From NCBI GenBank assembly GCA_013141065.1, contig JABFRR010000003.1, positions 124,001 through 188,000 on the forward strand: a stretch of DNA of 64,000 bases. Direction: 5' to 3'. A model generated the notes under the pieces. The model was not told where the DNA came from and made no database searches. It was given only the letters and a program-made list of their open reading frames with translations. Both the position numbers and the translations under genes were made by a program. Below are positions 25,861 through 34,630 of this stretch, in pieces (position 1 is the stretch's first letter; every line of letters begins with the position of its first letter). This stretch comes from Bacteriovoracaceae bacterium. GTDB taxonomy: Bacteria > Bdellovibrionota > Bacteriovoracia > Bacteriovoracales > Bacteriovoracaceae.

Positions 25861-27385
25861 ATTCAACTCGTTTATTTAATGTGAGAATAAGAATTAAAAT
25901 TTGTATAGCAAAGAAGCTACCTAAAAAAAGTGCTCCACCTTGGCTAAAGCCATACGAATGTAATCCAGAAGCTAAAATATAATTCACACCAAACCATGCC
26001 ATCATTACACTCATGAATGCGCCGGCAGTAAAGGTCATAAAACGATCAGTTCTTATCCACGAAGTGTATCGACCATGTAATATGGCCATATAAAAGCAAA
26101 GTACGATAAGACTCCATGTTTCTTTTGGATCCCAGCCCCAAAATCTACCCCAAGAATAATCGGCCCAAACTCCTCCGAGAATTATTCCAGCGGCGAGTAA
26201 AACGGTTCCCCATTTGAGTGTTGTATAGATAATTTCCGCAGAAATAAGTTCTTCTTTAAGCTCGATTTTACCGAATTTCTTTTTTATCAAAACTGTATTC
26301 GCTAATACCCAGCTTAAGGCCAAGGCACCATAAGAGAGAATAATTGTGGTTACATGGGTAGATAACCAAAAATTATCTCTTAATACTGGTACAAGTGGAG
26401 AGATGGTAGCTGTTAACATTCCGTTAGCGAAATTTATCATCATCATCGTACAGACGTTATAGGCAAGTCCCATATAGACGTAGAGTTTTTCTTGCTTAAA
26501 GTGCCCCAAAACTACGCCCAATAATAAAGAGCCAGTTCCAGAAAAAAGGACAGTTTCATACATATTTGTAATGGGAGCACGTCCAGAAATAATGATTCTT
26601 AGAGTGATGAGAACAAGTTGGGTTACAATTGAAAGTCCAGTAAAAGTGAGGGAAATTTTAATATTTTTAAAAAGTACAAGACAGGCGAGGGCCAAGATAG
26701 ACAAGAGCATAGATACTGTTGGAAGCCCGGCTTTTGCATAATAATATTCAATCATATATTTATCTTTAAATGCCTTGTCATAGGCTTCTTTCGATTTAAA
26801 AAGCACAGGCATAAAAGGATCAAGTGGTGTCAGTGCTTTTTGAGCGACAACTTTCTCTTCAGTCAAATAAGCAGTGAGTGGAAGCCAGTTGAGACTCGTT
26901 CCTTGAACATCAGCGAGTAGCCAATTGTTTCCGTTTTTAATATCTTTATATAAAAAAAGCGCATCGAGATGCTTCGAAATGGCTTTTTTGTAGGAGTCAT
27001 CTCCCTTACCCGAACGCGCCTCACTTTGAATTTCTTCTTCTCTGGCAATAAGTTTTTCAAACTCTATAAAATGCTCACCATCGGCTAATCCAAAAAACTT
27101 TATCGCTTCAACGTGTTCAATTTTTGCTTTTAAATTTATAGTTGTCGGCAGGCCCATTCCATTGAGTGAAAGGAGGCAATAAGCCTCTACAGCTGATAAA
27201 TTATCAACAGTCGTTTTTCCGGTTAAAGATTTAATGGCCTCTGAGGCATGAACATAAAGAGGCTTGATTCTACCAGATTGTAATATAGGTAATGTACCTA
27301 ATTCTTTTTTACAAAAATAGGCTTCTTGGGTAAAAGCTTGGGCACTAAATAAAAGTGAGAATAGTAAAAATAAGTATGTTTTCAT
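25832..27385 (-). CDS. ccsA: Cytochrome c biogenesis protein CcsA (ResC)
   Basis: This 517-residue membrane protein of the System II cytochrome c maturation pathway, with ResB, transports heme and attaches it to apocytochromes outside the inner membrane. It has a cleavable-looking N-terminal segment, a periplasmic domain to about residue 215, then about eight membrane helices. The heme-handling tryptophan-rich motif WGRFWGWDPKETWS lies near residue 425, with conserved His in STHVTTIILSYG and GLHSYGFSQGG. The ATG overlaps the resB stop by four bases. The C-terminal codons double as a terminator arm. Confidence 0.9.
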   Translation of the reverse strand: MKTYLFLLFSLLFSAQAFTQEAYFCKKELGTLPILQSGRIKPLYVHASEAIKSLTGKTTVDNLSAVEAYCLLSLNGMGLPTTINLKAKIEHVEAIKFFGLADGEHFIEFEKLIAREEEIQSEARSGKGDDSYKKAISKHLDALFLYKDIKNGNNWLLADVQGTSLNWLPLTAYLTEEKVVAQKALTPLDPFMPVLFKSKEAYDKAFKDKYMIEYYYAKAGLPTVSMLLSILALACLVLFKNIKISLTFTGLSIVTQLVLITLRIIISGRAPITNMYETVLFSGTGSLLLGVVLGHFKQEKLYVYMGLAYNVCTMMMINFANGMLTATISPLVPVLRDNFWLSTHVTTIILSYGALALSWVLANTVLIKKKFGKIELKEELISAEIIYTTLKWGTVLLAAGIILGGVWADYSWGRFWGWDPKETWSLIVLCFYMAILHGRYTSWIRTDRFMTFTAGAFMSVMMAWFGVNYILASGLHSYGFSQGGALFLGSFFAIQILILILTLNKRVESKETSAEHT

Positions 27386-29025
27386 GAAGTCTTTGCTCCT
27401 TTTTTCTTTCTATTAAGATTGTAATGCCAAATGGCCCCAATGACTAACATTAGCGAGCCTAAATATTTTAAGAATCTACCTTGGTCAACATTCACAGCGA
27501 GTGTTGAATTATAATTTCCTGCATTATCTTGCGAATACGACGCTTGATAAAATGTGTAACCCAGATGCTTGAGAGGATTATTCATGAAAACATGATGAGT
27601 AGACATTTTGCCATCAGAAAAAAGTTTAACAAAAGATTCGTAGCTGGCCGGATTGTTCGTTCCAGGATCTTTGTCCATTTTAAATTGAGTCAGAGCTATT
27701 TCAAAAGGAAGCGTCAAACTTTCTTTTGTTACTTCTACAATCATTTTTTTGCCGCCAATAGCGACACTTAAGGGTGAATAATTAGAAGCCCAGTACTCTT
27801 TGCCTAAAATTTCTAATCTGACTGCTCTCAGGTCACCTTTTATAATGCTGCCATTTTTTTGAATAGGAACAATCGCCTGAGGTAGATTAAAAGGAACGAG
27901 CTTGTCTTGATGGTCAGTCAGAAATATTTCAGCTCCCATCCAAGGAAGAGTGACTCCTTTACCTTTTAGATCAATATCTAAAATGGACCATTTTTGATCT
28001 GCTTTTGAAAAAAAAGCCACTTTTTTACCAAATAAAAAAAGATTTGGTTTTTCTTCAAATATTTTTTTTGAAAAAATTCTGATAATTGATTTTTGATCAA
28101 CTTGAAAGCTTGTATCGACTGGATAAGGAGAAAAATCAGGAAAAAATGTGAGTAGCTTTTTGTCTGCAGTGTCGTTTATATTCACAGGTAAAACAACAAA
28201 GCGGTTTCCAGCACTAGTCGCGTTGACCTTCAACTTTTTTTCTTCAGGTGTAAAACATTCAGCAGTCTCTGAGTTCCATAAAAAAATTCCCGATACAGAA
28301 GGGCTTTCAAAACATTTAGCAAGGCCCGCTGGCATATAATTAAATGTTAATGGGCCCATTGCTTGAGTTGATTGAAACTCTGTGCTGGCTTCTGGATGCA
28401 GCGTCAGTAAAATATCTGAAGCGGCAAAAGCATTTTTAAAATGATATTTTGAAGAATGCAGAGGAGTCGTTGTTGGATAATTATTAATTGAATCAGTCCA
28501 AACAAACTTACCTTCGGCAAAGGGAATATATTCGAGTATTTTAATTCCATCATATTCGTCATTAATTTCTTTTTTGAATGCCGTATAGGGAAGCTCTGAG
28601 GTGACCCGTTTACCTGAGTCTGGGTAGGTAAACCTGAGAACATCTTTTGAGAGTGTGACTTCTCTTGATGGTTCATTTGGTGCCAAGTTAATTGTTCCGT
28701 CGACTCCTGCAACATAGGTAATCACTGAACCGACACCAATGATTACAAGTCCTGAGTGAATAACATAAAAACCATAAAGTCTTTTTTTAGGAGGCAGTCT
28801 TAAAAAAGCTGCAAAGATAATTGAAGTAAGCATTCCAAATTGAATGAGCATAAAAGCAAATGTTTTATAGACTGTGCGATTGGCGAAATCTGTTCCGTAG
28901 TAGGACTCAAGAAAAGTTCCGATGATCATGGCAATCGTAAAAAGTAGAATTATGGTGACAGCAAATTTTAGGCTACCAAGAAACCTTTCAATCTGATTCC
29001 AATCAATATTTGATAGTTTTTTCAT
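27382..29025 (-). CDS. resB: Cytochrome c biogenesis protein ResB (CcsB)
   Basis: This 547-residue protein is the ResB/CcsB partner of CcsA. It has three N-terminal membrane helices (LKFAVTIILLFTIAMIIGTFLESYYG ... GFYVIHSGLVIIGVGSVITYV), a large periplasmic domain (about 125-510) and a fourth helix near the C-terminus (YLGSLMLVIGAIWHYN). KHLGYTFYQASY near residue 490 is typical of ResB. The resB-ccsA overlap indicates tight co-translation. The cytochrome c at 33637 is one possible client within the window. Confidence 0.9.
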   Translation of the reverse strand: MKKLSNIDWNQIERFLGSLKFAVTIILLFTIAMIIGTFLESYYGTDFANRTVYKTFAFMLIQFGMLTSIIFAAFLRLPPKKRLYGFYVIHSGLVIIGVGSVITYVAGVDGTINLAPNEPSREVTLSKDVLRFTYPDSGKRVTSELPYTAFKKEINDEYDGIKILEYIPFAEGKFVWTDSINNYPTTTPLHSSKYHFKNAFAASDILLTLHPEASTEFQSTQAMGPLTFNYMPAGLAKCFESPSVSGIFLWNSETAECFTPEEKKLKVNATSAGNRFVVLPVNINDTADKKLLTFFPDFSPYPVDTSFQVDQKSIIRIFSKKIFEEKPNLFLFGKKVAFFSKADQKWSILDIDLKGKGVTLPWMGAEIFLTDHQDKLVPFNLPQAIVPIQKNGSIIKGDLRAVRLEILGKEYWASNYSPLSVAIGGKKMIVEVTKESLTLPFEIALTQFKMDKDPGTNNPASYESFVKLFSDGKMSTHHVFMNNPLKHLGYTFYQASYSQDNAGNYNSTLAVNVDQGRFLKYLGSLMLVIGAIWHYNLNRKKKGAKTS

Positions 29026-29076
29026 TTAATATTCCAGTCGTTGTATTTGACTTAATTGTAGCATGGAGAGAATCGG

Positions 29077-29805
29077 CTAGTAATGTATTAGTTTTGAGAC
29101 AAGATAGAGAATTCCAAAAAATATTGGTTGATGAATCAAATAAATGACTAGGGAATGTTGACCTAGATACTTCAGAGATTTTACAGCGAGCGTATCGGGT
29201 AATACCCATTTGTGGAGGTTTTTATGCGCGGCAAAGACTCCGAACAAACTTGCTCCCATCCATGGAAAGGGAGAAATATAATCCCAAGAAGCATGAGGAA
29301 GCTCTATCCAAGGCAAATTAAAATCTAAGAAGATTGAAGGTAGAAATAAGGTAAGTCCCACAATCAGACAAATCCGTGGGTGTCTCAAAAAGAGGAGAGT
29401 CACAATCGACACCAGTGCGATGGAGTGAAGTGTTCCAAAATAGATCCAGTTATCTGGAAAAATTTTGTATGTGACTATGCTGATTATCAGTGCCCAAAAA
29501 GTAATAAGTGCCAGTCTTTTATTAAAGGGTTTCCATTTTATTTTATTATAATGAGCTAAAAAGAGTCCCATCCCAACTGCAAATAAAAATAAAAAGACAA
29601 TAAGTCTTGGAAGAAAATACCAAAATGGAGAGCGAATCATATCCAAGCTGATCAGACCAAAATAATCTAAATCGAAGGTAAAATGAAATACAAACATCAA
29701 GATAACTGTAAAACCTCTCAGAGCATCGACAAAAACAAAACGATTGTGATGCTCAATCGATTGCGTGTTCTGGACCGGTGATAAAATCTGTTTTATTTGT
29801 TTCAT
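29077..29805 (-). CDS. DUF1624 / HGSNAT-like membrane acyltransferase family
   Basis: This 242-residue integral membrane protein has about seven helices. FVFVDALRGFTVILMFVFHFTFDLDYFG at residues about 25-52 is the signature of DUF1624, related to heparan-alpha-glucosaminide N-acetyltransferase. Further matches are YFGTLHSIALVSIVTLLFL, FPWMGASLFGVF and HSLVIYLIHQPIF. It may acylate an envelope glycan or lipid, but the substrate is unknown. Its start is only 20 bp from the divergent penicillin-acylase gene, so each promoter must overlap the other gene or its leader. Confidence 0.78.
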   Translation of the reverse strand: MKQIKQILSPVQNTQSIEHHNRFVFVDALRGFTVILMFVFHFTFDLDYFGLISLDMIRSPFWYFLPRLIVFLFLFAVGMGLFLAHYNKIKWKPFNKRLALITFWALIISIVTYKIFPDNWIYFGTLHSIALVSIVTLLFLRHPRICLIVGLTLFLPSIFLDFNLPWIELPHASWDYISPFPWMGASLFGVFAAHKNLHKWVLPDTLAVKSLKYLGQHSLVIYLIHQPIFFGILYLVSKLIHY

Positions 29806-29825
29806 AATTATGTTTAGATTATTTC

Positions 29826-32222
29826 ATGAATATCGGTGCAAGCAAAAAGAAAATTTTAAAATGTTTATTAGGAATTTTGATTTTTTCGTTTTTTGTTCTT
29901 ATTTTTGGTCTCTATTTCTTAACAAAAAGTAAAGTTCCTCAAATGAGCGGGACACTTTCAATTGTTGGCCTTAAATCAAATGTAAAAGTAGAGCGTGACC
30001 ATTTTGGCGTCCCTCATATTTACGCTGATAATAATCATGATGCCTTTGTTGCTCTAGGTTACATCCTTGCTTCTGAAAGACTTTTTCAAATGGATATTAG
30101 TCGATTACTGGCCCGAGGTGAACTTTCGGAAATGGTCGGTGAAAAAGCACTAGAATCTGATTTACTCTATAGAAATCTAGGACTTCGTCATCACTCAGAA
30201 GAGTGGCTGAAAAGAAATTTAGATGATCAAAAATTTAATCCAGAGATGTTGGCTGAAGCAGAAGCTTTTTACTTTGGAGTCAATCAATTTATTAAAAATG
30301 GACCTACACCAATAGAGTATTTGATTTTGGGGACTAAACCGAAAGATTTTTCATTAGTCGATGGAATGAGCTTTTTAGGTCTCATGAGTTTTAGTTTTGG
30401 AAATGCTCCAACTATGGATACTTTGCTTTCTAAGCTGGTGAAGCGCATTGGGGATAATTATGTTCAAGATATGCGTATTGAAAAAATACCTAATGCTAAA
30501 AATCATTTTGTCTTAAATGATCTAATTGAATTTGACCTTGATACAAAAATTTCTAATGTCATTACTTTTTTAGAGCAAGGTTATACTCTCTTTGAAGGGT
30601 CAAATGGTTGGGTCTTATCAGGTAATCGCACTCAGTCAGGACATCCTATTTTGGCCAATGATCCCCATATCAATTTTTCTCATCCAGGAGTCTGGTTTGA
30701 AGCTCATCTAAAAACTCCGAGCTATGAGCAGTACGGCCATTTTTTACCACTCATTCCTTTTCCTATCCATGCATACAATCGACAACGTGGATGGGGTGTC
30801 ACCATGAGTTTGACAGACGATATGGATATTTACCGTGAAAAAGTAAATTTAAAAAATAAAACTTATACTTTTTTAGGCAAAGAACTCCCTTTGTCTGAAC
30901 GATCCGAAACTATTAAAGTTAAAAACCGACCAGATGTAAATATTCTAGTTCATGGAACTCATCACGGCCCAATTGTAAATTCTGTGCTTAAAAATCGTGA
31001 ATTGAGCGAGGATTTATCGTTGCAATGGTCTTTTTATGCTTCGGATAATGACCCCATCACTGCAACTTTTTTTATGGGGAGAGCTAAAAATATGTCCGAA
31101 TTTAAGTCCGCAGTCGCGCTTGGAAAAGCTCCCGGACTTAATATAATTTATGCCGATACAAAAAATATTGGATGGTGGCTCTTTGGAGAAGTCTGGAAAA
31201 AAAGAGTTGGTCTAAGGACCGATCTAATTTTAGATGGAGCAAGTGGAGAAGATGAAATTTTAAGCTACATGAATTTTGCTGAAAAACCCCATCTTGAAAA
31301 TCCCACCAATGGCATCATTGTTTCAGCTAATTCAAGGCCAGAGCACTATCCTGTGACGATGCGTGGGGATTGGCAGGCTAATGATAGATATAAAACGTTA
31401 GAATCTATTTTTGCTGCAAAGAACACTTGGTCTCCCGAAGAATTGCGTGAAGTCCAAGCGCTGAGTATGAACTTCGAGAATAAAAAAATTTTGGATCTAT
31501 TGTTATCTGAACTTCAAAACTTAAATCAGGCTGATTTGAAGCAATACCAAGAATACATTTTGATTCTTAAAAATTGGGATTTAAAATCCGGTATTGAAGC
31601 TGTTGGGCCAACACTTTATTATTCTTGGTGCTATCAAATTCTCTCCAACATCTTGGTTGACTTAAAACCTGAAGAAAAAGAAATGACACTCAAATCTCCA
31701 AATGGATGGATCTTTTTTAAGCGAATTATCGAAGATAAAAATTCAGTTTGGTGGAATAAATTTAATCGTCACGAAATTATATTTGATTCATTTAAAGAAA
31801 GTATTTCAAAGTTAGCTTTGGAATTTGGTAATCAATCTTCAAAATGGAGCTGGGGAAAAATCCACACAATCGAATATGTCCACCCAATTGGAAGAGTTCC
31901 ACCTCTCAATAAAATATTTAATCTAGGGCCTTACCCAGCTCCAGGGGCCAATCATGAAGTAAACAATTTTAAATTCTCAGGCTTATTAGACGGATTTAAA
32001 GTTAAAGCAGGGCCTTCAATGAGAAAAATTATTGATTTTAAAACACCTGAAAAATCCCTTGGAATTCTTCCAGCTGGAAATTCAGGGCATCTAATGTCTC
32101 CTTTTTATAAAAATCAAATAGAGTTATTTTTATCTGGGGATTATCGTCCTATGCTGCTTGATCTAAGTTCTTCGGATATTAAATTTAGTCTTCAACTTAT
32201 TCCCTCAGTTAAGAAGCTCTGA
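29826..32222 (+). CDS. Penicillin acylase (Ntn hydrolase) family protein
   Basis: The 798-residue precursor has an N-terminal membrane/signal segment (LKCLLGILIFSFFVLIFGLYFL), so it is exported or anchored in the periplasm. The family normally self-cleaves before a serine that becomes the nucleophile; here that is Ser259 in LFEGSNGWVLSG, giving a heavy chain of about 540 residues starting SNGW. Other family motifs are ANDPHINFSHPGVWFEAHL, the Asn in IIVSANSRPEHY and the light-chain VERDHFGVPHIYADNNHDAFVALGY. Relatives hydrolyse amides such as acyl-homoserine lactones or beta-lactams; the substrate here is unknown. The end overlaps the convergent gene by 31 bp. Confidence 0.88.
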   Translation: MNIGASKKKILKCLLGILIFSFFVLIFGLYFLTKSKVPQMSGTLSIVGLKSNVKVERDHFGVPHIYADNNHDAFVALGYILASERLFQMDISRLLARGELSEMVGEKALESDLLYRNLGLRHHSEEWLKRNLDDQKFNPEMLAEAEAFYFGVNQFIKNGPTPIEYLILGTKPKDFSLVDGMSFLGLMSFSFGNAPTMDTLLSKLVKRIGDNYVQDMRIEKIPNAKNHFVLNDLIEFDLDTKISNVITFLEQGYTLFEGSNGWVLSGNRTQSGHPILANDPHINFSHPGVWFEAHLKTPSYEQYGHFLPLIPFPIHAYNRQRGWGVTMSLTDDMDIYREKVNLKNKTYTFLGKELPLSERSETIKVKNRPDVNILVHGTHHGPIVNSVLKNRELSEDLSLQWSFYASDNDPITATFFMGRAKNMSEFKSAVALGKAPGLNIIYADTKNIGWWLFGEVWKKRVGLRTDLILDGASGEDEILSYMNFAEKPHLENPTNGIIVSANSRPEHYPVTMRGDWQANDRYKTLESIFAAKNTWSPEELREVQALSMNFENKKILDLLLSELQNLNQADLKQYQEYILILKNWDLKSGIEAVGPTLYYSWCYQILSNILVDLKPEEKEMTLKSPNGWIFFKRIIEDKNSVWWNKFNRHEIIFDSFKESISKLALEFGNQSSKWSWGKIHTIEYVHPIGRVPPLNKIFNLGPYPAPGANHEVNNFKFSGLLDGFKVKAGPSMRKIIDFKTPEKSLGILPAGNSGHLMSPFYKNQIELFLSGDYRPMLLDLSSSDIKFSLQLIPSVKKL

Positions 32223-32971
32223 GATTTTTGTGTGATCAAAATAAATGATTTATCTGAAAAAATTTGAACGATTCCAAAACCGGTATTGCTGAGTCCCTTT
32301 GAACTCATTTTTTGTATTTTTTCATTTTTTAGAATTTTAAATTTACATTCTCCTTTCATTTTTACTTTTGCATCTTCTGTGGCCATAAATGAAAAAATTC
32401 CACGTAAGTTCAATTTGTAATTTCCGGGTGGAAGATAAATCATTTGCTGGTCGACAATCACAATACTTGTGCATTTTTTTTTGTGCATTTGGAAAATAAA
32501 CTGCGAAATTTCTCCCACATTTAAAAGATGATGATCAATTCTTTTTCCCAAGAAACCAAAAAGATAATAAATACCACCTTTCTTTTGTTTTAGTTTTTTA
32601 TCTAAGTAAAAACGTAAATCAGACAGTTCTTGACTCTTTTTTAGGTAAGTCATGGGTGTATTTGCCGAATCGCCGTCACCATAGGATAGGGGGTTTTTGG
32701 ACCAAATGTGGGCCAGATTCGGTAGATATTCACTGAGTTTTTTTAAATGACTTAATCCTCCGTCAATAAAGGCAGCTTCTTTTAAAGCACTTGTTGGCAA
32801 ATTGCGAAAAGTGTTTTTTTTAATTTTTAGACGACAAGGCCCGATTGCCAAATAATGATTTTGGGGTATGGAGTTTTGCTTGGAGGATGTTTTTTGCATT
32901 TTGTTCATAATAGAGTATCTTAAAATTCTTCTCATATTAAAAGGAATTAAGCATTGATATTTGATAAACAA
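32192..32971 (-). CDS. Thiamine pyrophosphokinase-like protein
   Basis: This 259-residue protein shows the layout of thiamine pyrophosphokinase in degenerate form: AAFIDGGLSHLKKL (like the usual DGG), YGDGDSANTP (usual GDFDS), LSDLRFYLDKKL (usual TDxExAL), GFLGKRIDHHLLNVGEI (usual GGRxDHxLxN) and SKGLSNTGFG (usual GLSNP). The enzyme makes thiamine diphosphate from thiamine and ATP. Here the acidic motif has Gly for Phe and the TD motif is SD, so activity or substrate may differ. The true start is uncertain: the listed start overlaps the divergent gene at 32954 by 18 bp, and ATGs at MRRIL and MNKMQ are alternatives. Confidence 0.6.
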   Translation of the reverse strand: MFIKYQCLIPFNMRRILRYSIMNKMQKTSSKQNSIPQNHYLAIGPCRLKIKKNTFRNLPTSALKEAAFIDGGLSHLKKLSEYLPNLAHIWSKNPLSYGDGDSANTPMTYLKKSQELSDLRFYLDKKLKQKKGGIYYLFGFLGKRIDHHLLNVGEISQFIFQMHKKKCTSIVIVDQQMIYLPPGNYKLNLRGIFSFMATEDAKVKMKGECKFKILKNEKIQKMSSKGLSNTGFGIVQIFSDKSFILITQKSQSFLTEGIS

Positions 32972-33577
32972 AAGATTTCAAAACGAGCACAAAGGCTCTT
33001 GGATCAACCTGAGTTTTTATTGAACTCATTAGATCCAATAGACAATTTAGATAAATCTTTCTTACTTATTCTCGATGAAAACGACAAAGTTTTGACGGCA
33101 AATCACTGCTTTGCAAAAGAAACAAGTGAATCACATTTACTCTTTGCTGAGGTCTTTTGCATTATGTCCCGAGGTAAAGTCCTTTTTGAACTCTGGGGAC
33201 TAACTTTTAGAGAATTCGAAAATTTCTTGAGGGATGAAAACCATCAGCCTACTTTTTTAGAGCATACTGAAGAATTAGAAATGGAGTTTTCAAAGGTAAG
33301 ATTGGCTTTATTAGCATCTGGCTACTCCCAAAAGCTAAAGGACCTTCAATTACATTTTAACGACTGGAGCAGCCTCTCGTTAGTTTTAAAAAACAAAATG
33401 GCCCAGGATTTATGTCAAAAGTTAGGTTGGCATTTGATTTATGCAGAGGAATCAGTTCTCACGATAGAATCACCTTTTTCATGGGCCACTAACGATGAAC
33501 TTACATACTTTGTCGATGAAGCCTTGGGTGGCAGTCTAAAGAAGGCTGCAATTAAAGTGGTTGCCGTATTAGGGTAG
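32954..33577 (+). CDS. Hypothetical protein
   Basis: This 207-residue soluble protein starts at TTG (32954) with AAGGA eight bases upstream. It contains KSFLLILDENDKVLTANHCF, LLASGYSQKLKDLQLHFNDWSSL and a C-terminal TYFVDEALGGSLKKAAIKVV. I see no signal peptide, metal motif or known domain. It is divergent to the TPK-like gene and lies 59 bp before the cytochrome c gene on the same strand. Confidence 0.55.
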   Translation: MIFDKQKISKRAQRLLDQPEFLLNSLDPIDNLDKSFLLILDENDKVLTANHCFAKETSESHLLFAEVFCIMSRGKVLFELWGLTFREFENFLRDENHQPTFLEHTEELEMEFSKVRLALLASGYSQKLKDLQLHFNDWSSLSLVLKNKMAQDLCQKLGWHLIYAEESVLTIESPFSWATNDELTYFVDEALGGSLKKAAIKVVAVLG

Positions 33578-33636
33578 TTTAAAGTAAAATTCTAACAAGT
33601 TTGAAGTTTTCATTCTTTTTTAGCGATGGAGTATTA

Positions 33637-33936
33637 ATGAAATGTGTTTTTCTGCTTGCATTTATGGTTTTAAATCTCACATTTTCTCAAAGTTTTGCTC
33701 AAGATTCTGTCAAAGGTAAAACGTTATTTGCCTCTTGTATTTCATGTCATGGAGACCTTGGGATGGGATCTGCTTCATTAAAAGCACCAAAACTCGCAGG
33801 TCAGCACGATTGGTACATCATAAAACAACTTACTGAAATAAAATCTGGAGTGCGAAAAATTAGTGACTCTTCACCTTATAAGGGACTGTCTGATCAAGAT
33901 ATAAAGGATCTAGCAGCATACATCGTCACACTTTAA
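33637..33936 (+). CDS. Small periplasmic class I cytochrome c
   Basis: This 99-residue precursor has a signal peptide ending FSQSFA-QD, then one heme-binding motif CISCH (Cys34, Cys37, His38) followed by GDLGMGS and KAPKLAGQHDWYIIKQLTEI, as in cytochromes c553/c4. I chose the ATG at 33637, with GGAG five bases upstream. In relatives the distal heme ligand is a Met around the SPYKGLSDQDIKDLAAYI segment; no Met occurs there, and the only mature Met is in GMGS. The heme may be five-coordinate or ligated differently. Maturation would need the CcsA/ResB pair encoded upstream. Confidence 0.85.
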   Translation: MKCVFLLAFMVLNLTFSQSFAQDSVKGKTLFASCISCHGDLGMGSASLKAPKLAGQHDWYIIKQLTEIKSGVRKISDSSPYKGLSDQDIKDLAAYIVTL

Positions 33937-33980
33937 GACACATTTTAGCCACCTCATAAAATACCAAGCAAAGGACTGCT

Positions 33981-34424
33981 ATGAAGTTAACTTTCAAAAA
34001 AGCAAAGACTGAAAAAGATATTAAGGCAATTTATGACTACAATATAGACGCCTTTTCAGATTCACCTGATTTTAAATGGTCATTTGAAGAAATTAAAAAA
34101 GAAGTGGCCGATGGTTGGGAGCTATATTCGCTTATAAGCGAGTCAGAAGTCGTTGCTGCTGTTTTTTTTAAGGTGGATGATGATTCCCTCCTGACTAAGA
34201 ACACCGCTATTAAAATCGAGCATCAAGGTGCTGGTTTATCTCATACCATTAAAGAATTCTTTGAAAAAATGGCCCGCGAACAAAAGCTTAAACGCATCTT
34301 TCATTACTGCCGTATTGATAATTTTAGAATGTATTCATTGAATGAATCTCATCAATATAAGAAAACTCCTAGGAAGTTAGGAGCTGAAGGATTAGTCGTT
34401 GAGTGGGTAAAAACGATAAAATAA
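33981..34424 (+). CDS. GNAT family N-acetyltransferase
   Basis: This 147-residue protein has a GNAT-like fold by pattern: N-terminal FKKAKTEKDIKAIYDYNIDAF, a central beta-strand VVAAVFFKVDDDSLL, and the acetyl-CoA-binding IEHQGAGLSHTIKEFFEKMAREQKLKRI. The loop (HQGAGLS) is a weak version of R/QxxGxG/A. Substrate unknown. It lies 44 bp downstream of the cytochrome c gene. Confidence 0.65.
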   Translation: MKLTFKKAKTEKDIKAIYDYNIDAFSDSPDFKWSFEEIKKEVADGWELYSLISESEVVAAVFFKVDDDSLLTKNTAIKIEHQGAGLSHTIKEFFEKMAREQKLKRIFHYCRIDNFRMYSLNESHQYKKTPRKLGAEGLVVEWVKTIK

Positions 34425-34520
34425 TTACTTTTCCGAGGGAAACTTGAATAAAAAAAGAGAAAATAATCATTTTACCCCTAGACATGATGAAAATTTTCGA
34501 GCAATAATTTAAAGAGAGTT

Positions 34521-34540
34521 GATTTTCTCGAGGGAAAATC
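34521..34540. repeat. Short inverted repeat GATTTTC / GAAAATC
   Basis: A 7-bp stem closing a six-base loop, TCGAGG. A related sequence TTTCCGAGGGAAA lies at 34430-34442, so two similar CGAGGGAAA elements are about 95 bp apart upstream of the SWIB gene. Possible protein-binding sites or weak hairpins. Confidence 0.3.
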
Positions 34541-34586
34541 AAGAAAACTAAAAATAAATGCGAAAGCAAAGGTTAGATAAACAAAT

Positions 34587-34610
34587 TTAGACAATCAACA
34601 ACATGTCTAA
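34587..34610. promoter_or_regulatory. Inverted repeat TTAGACA-N10-TGTCTAA
   Basis: A perfect 7-bp dyad with a 10-bp spacer, centred about 32 bp upstream of the SWIB gene start and just before its GGAGGA (34617-34622). It could be an operator or a leader hairpin; no known regulator is implied. Confidence 0.4.
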
Positions 34611-34630
34611 TTTAACGGAGGAATCTCAAA

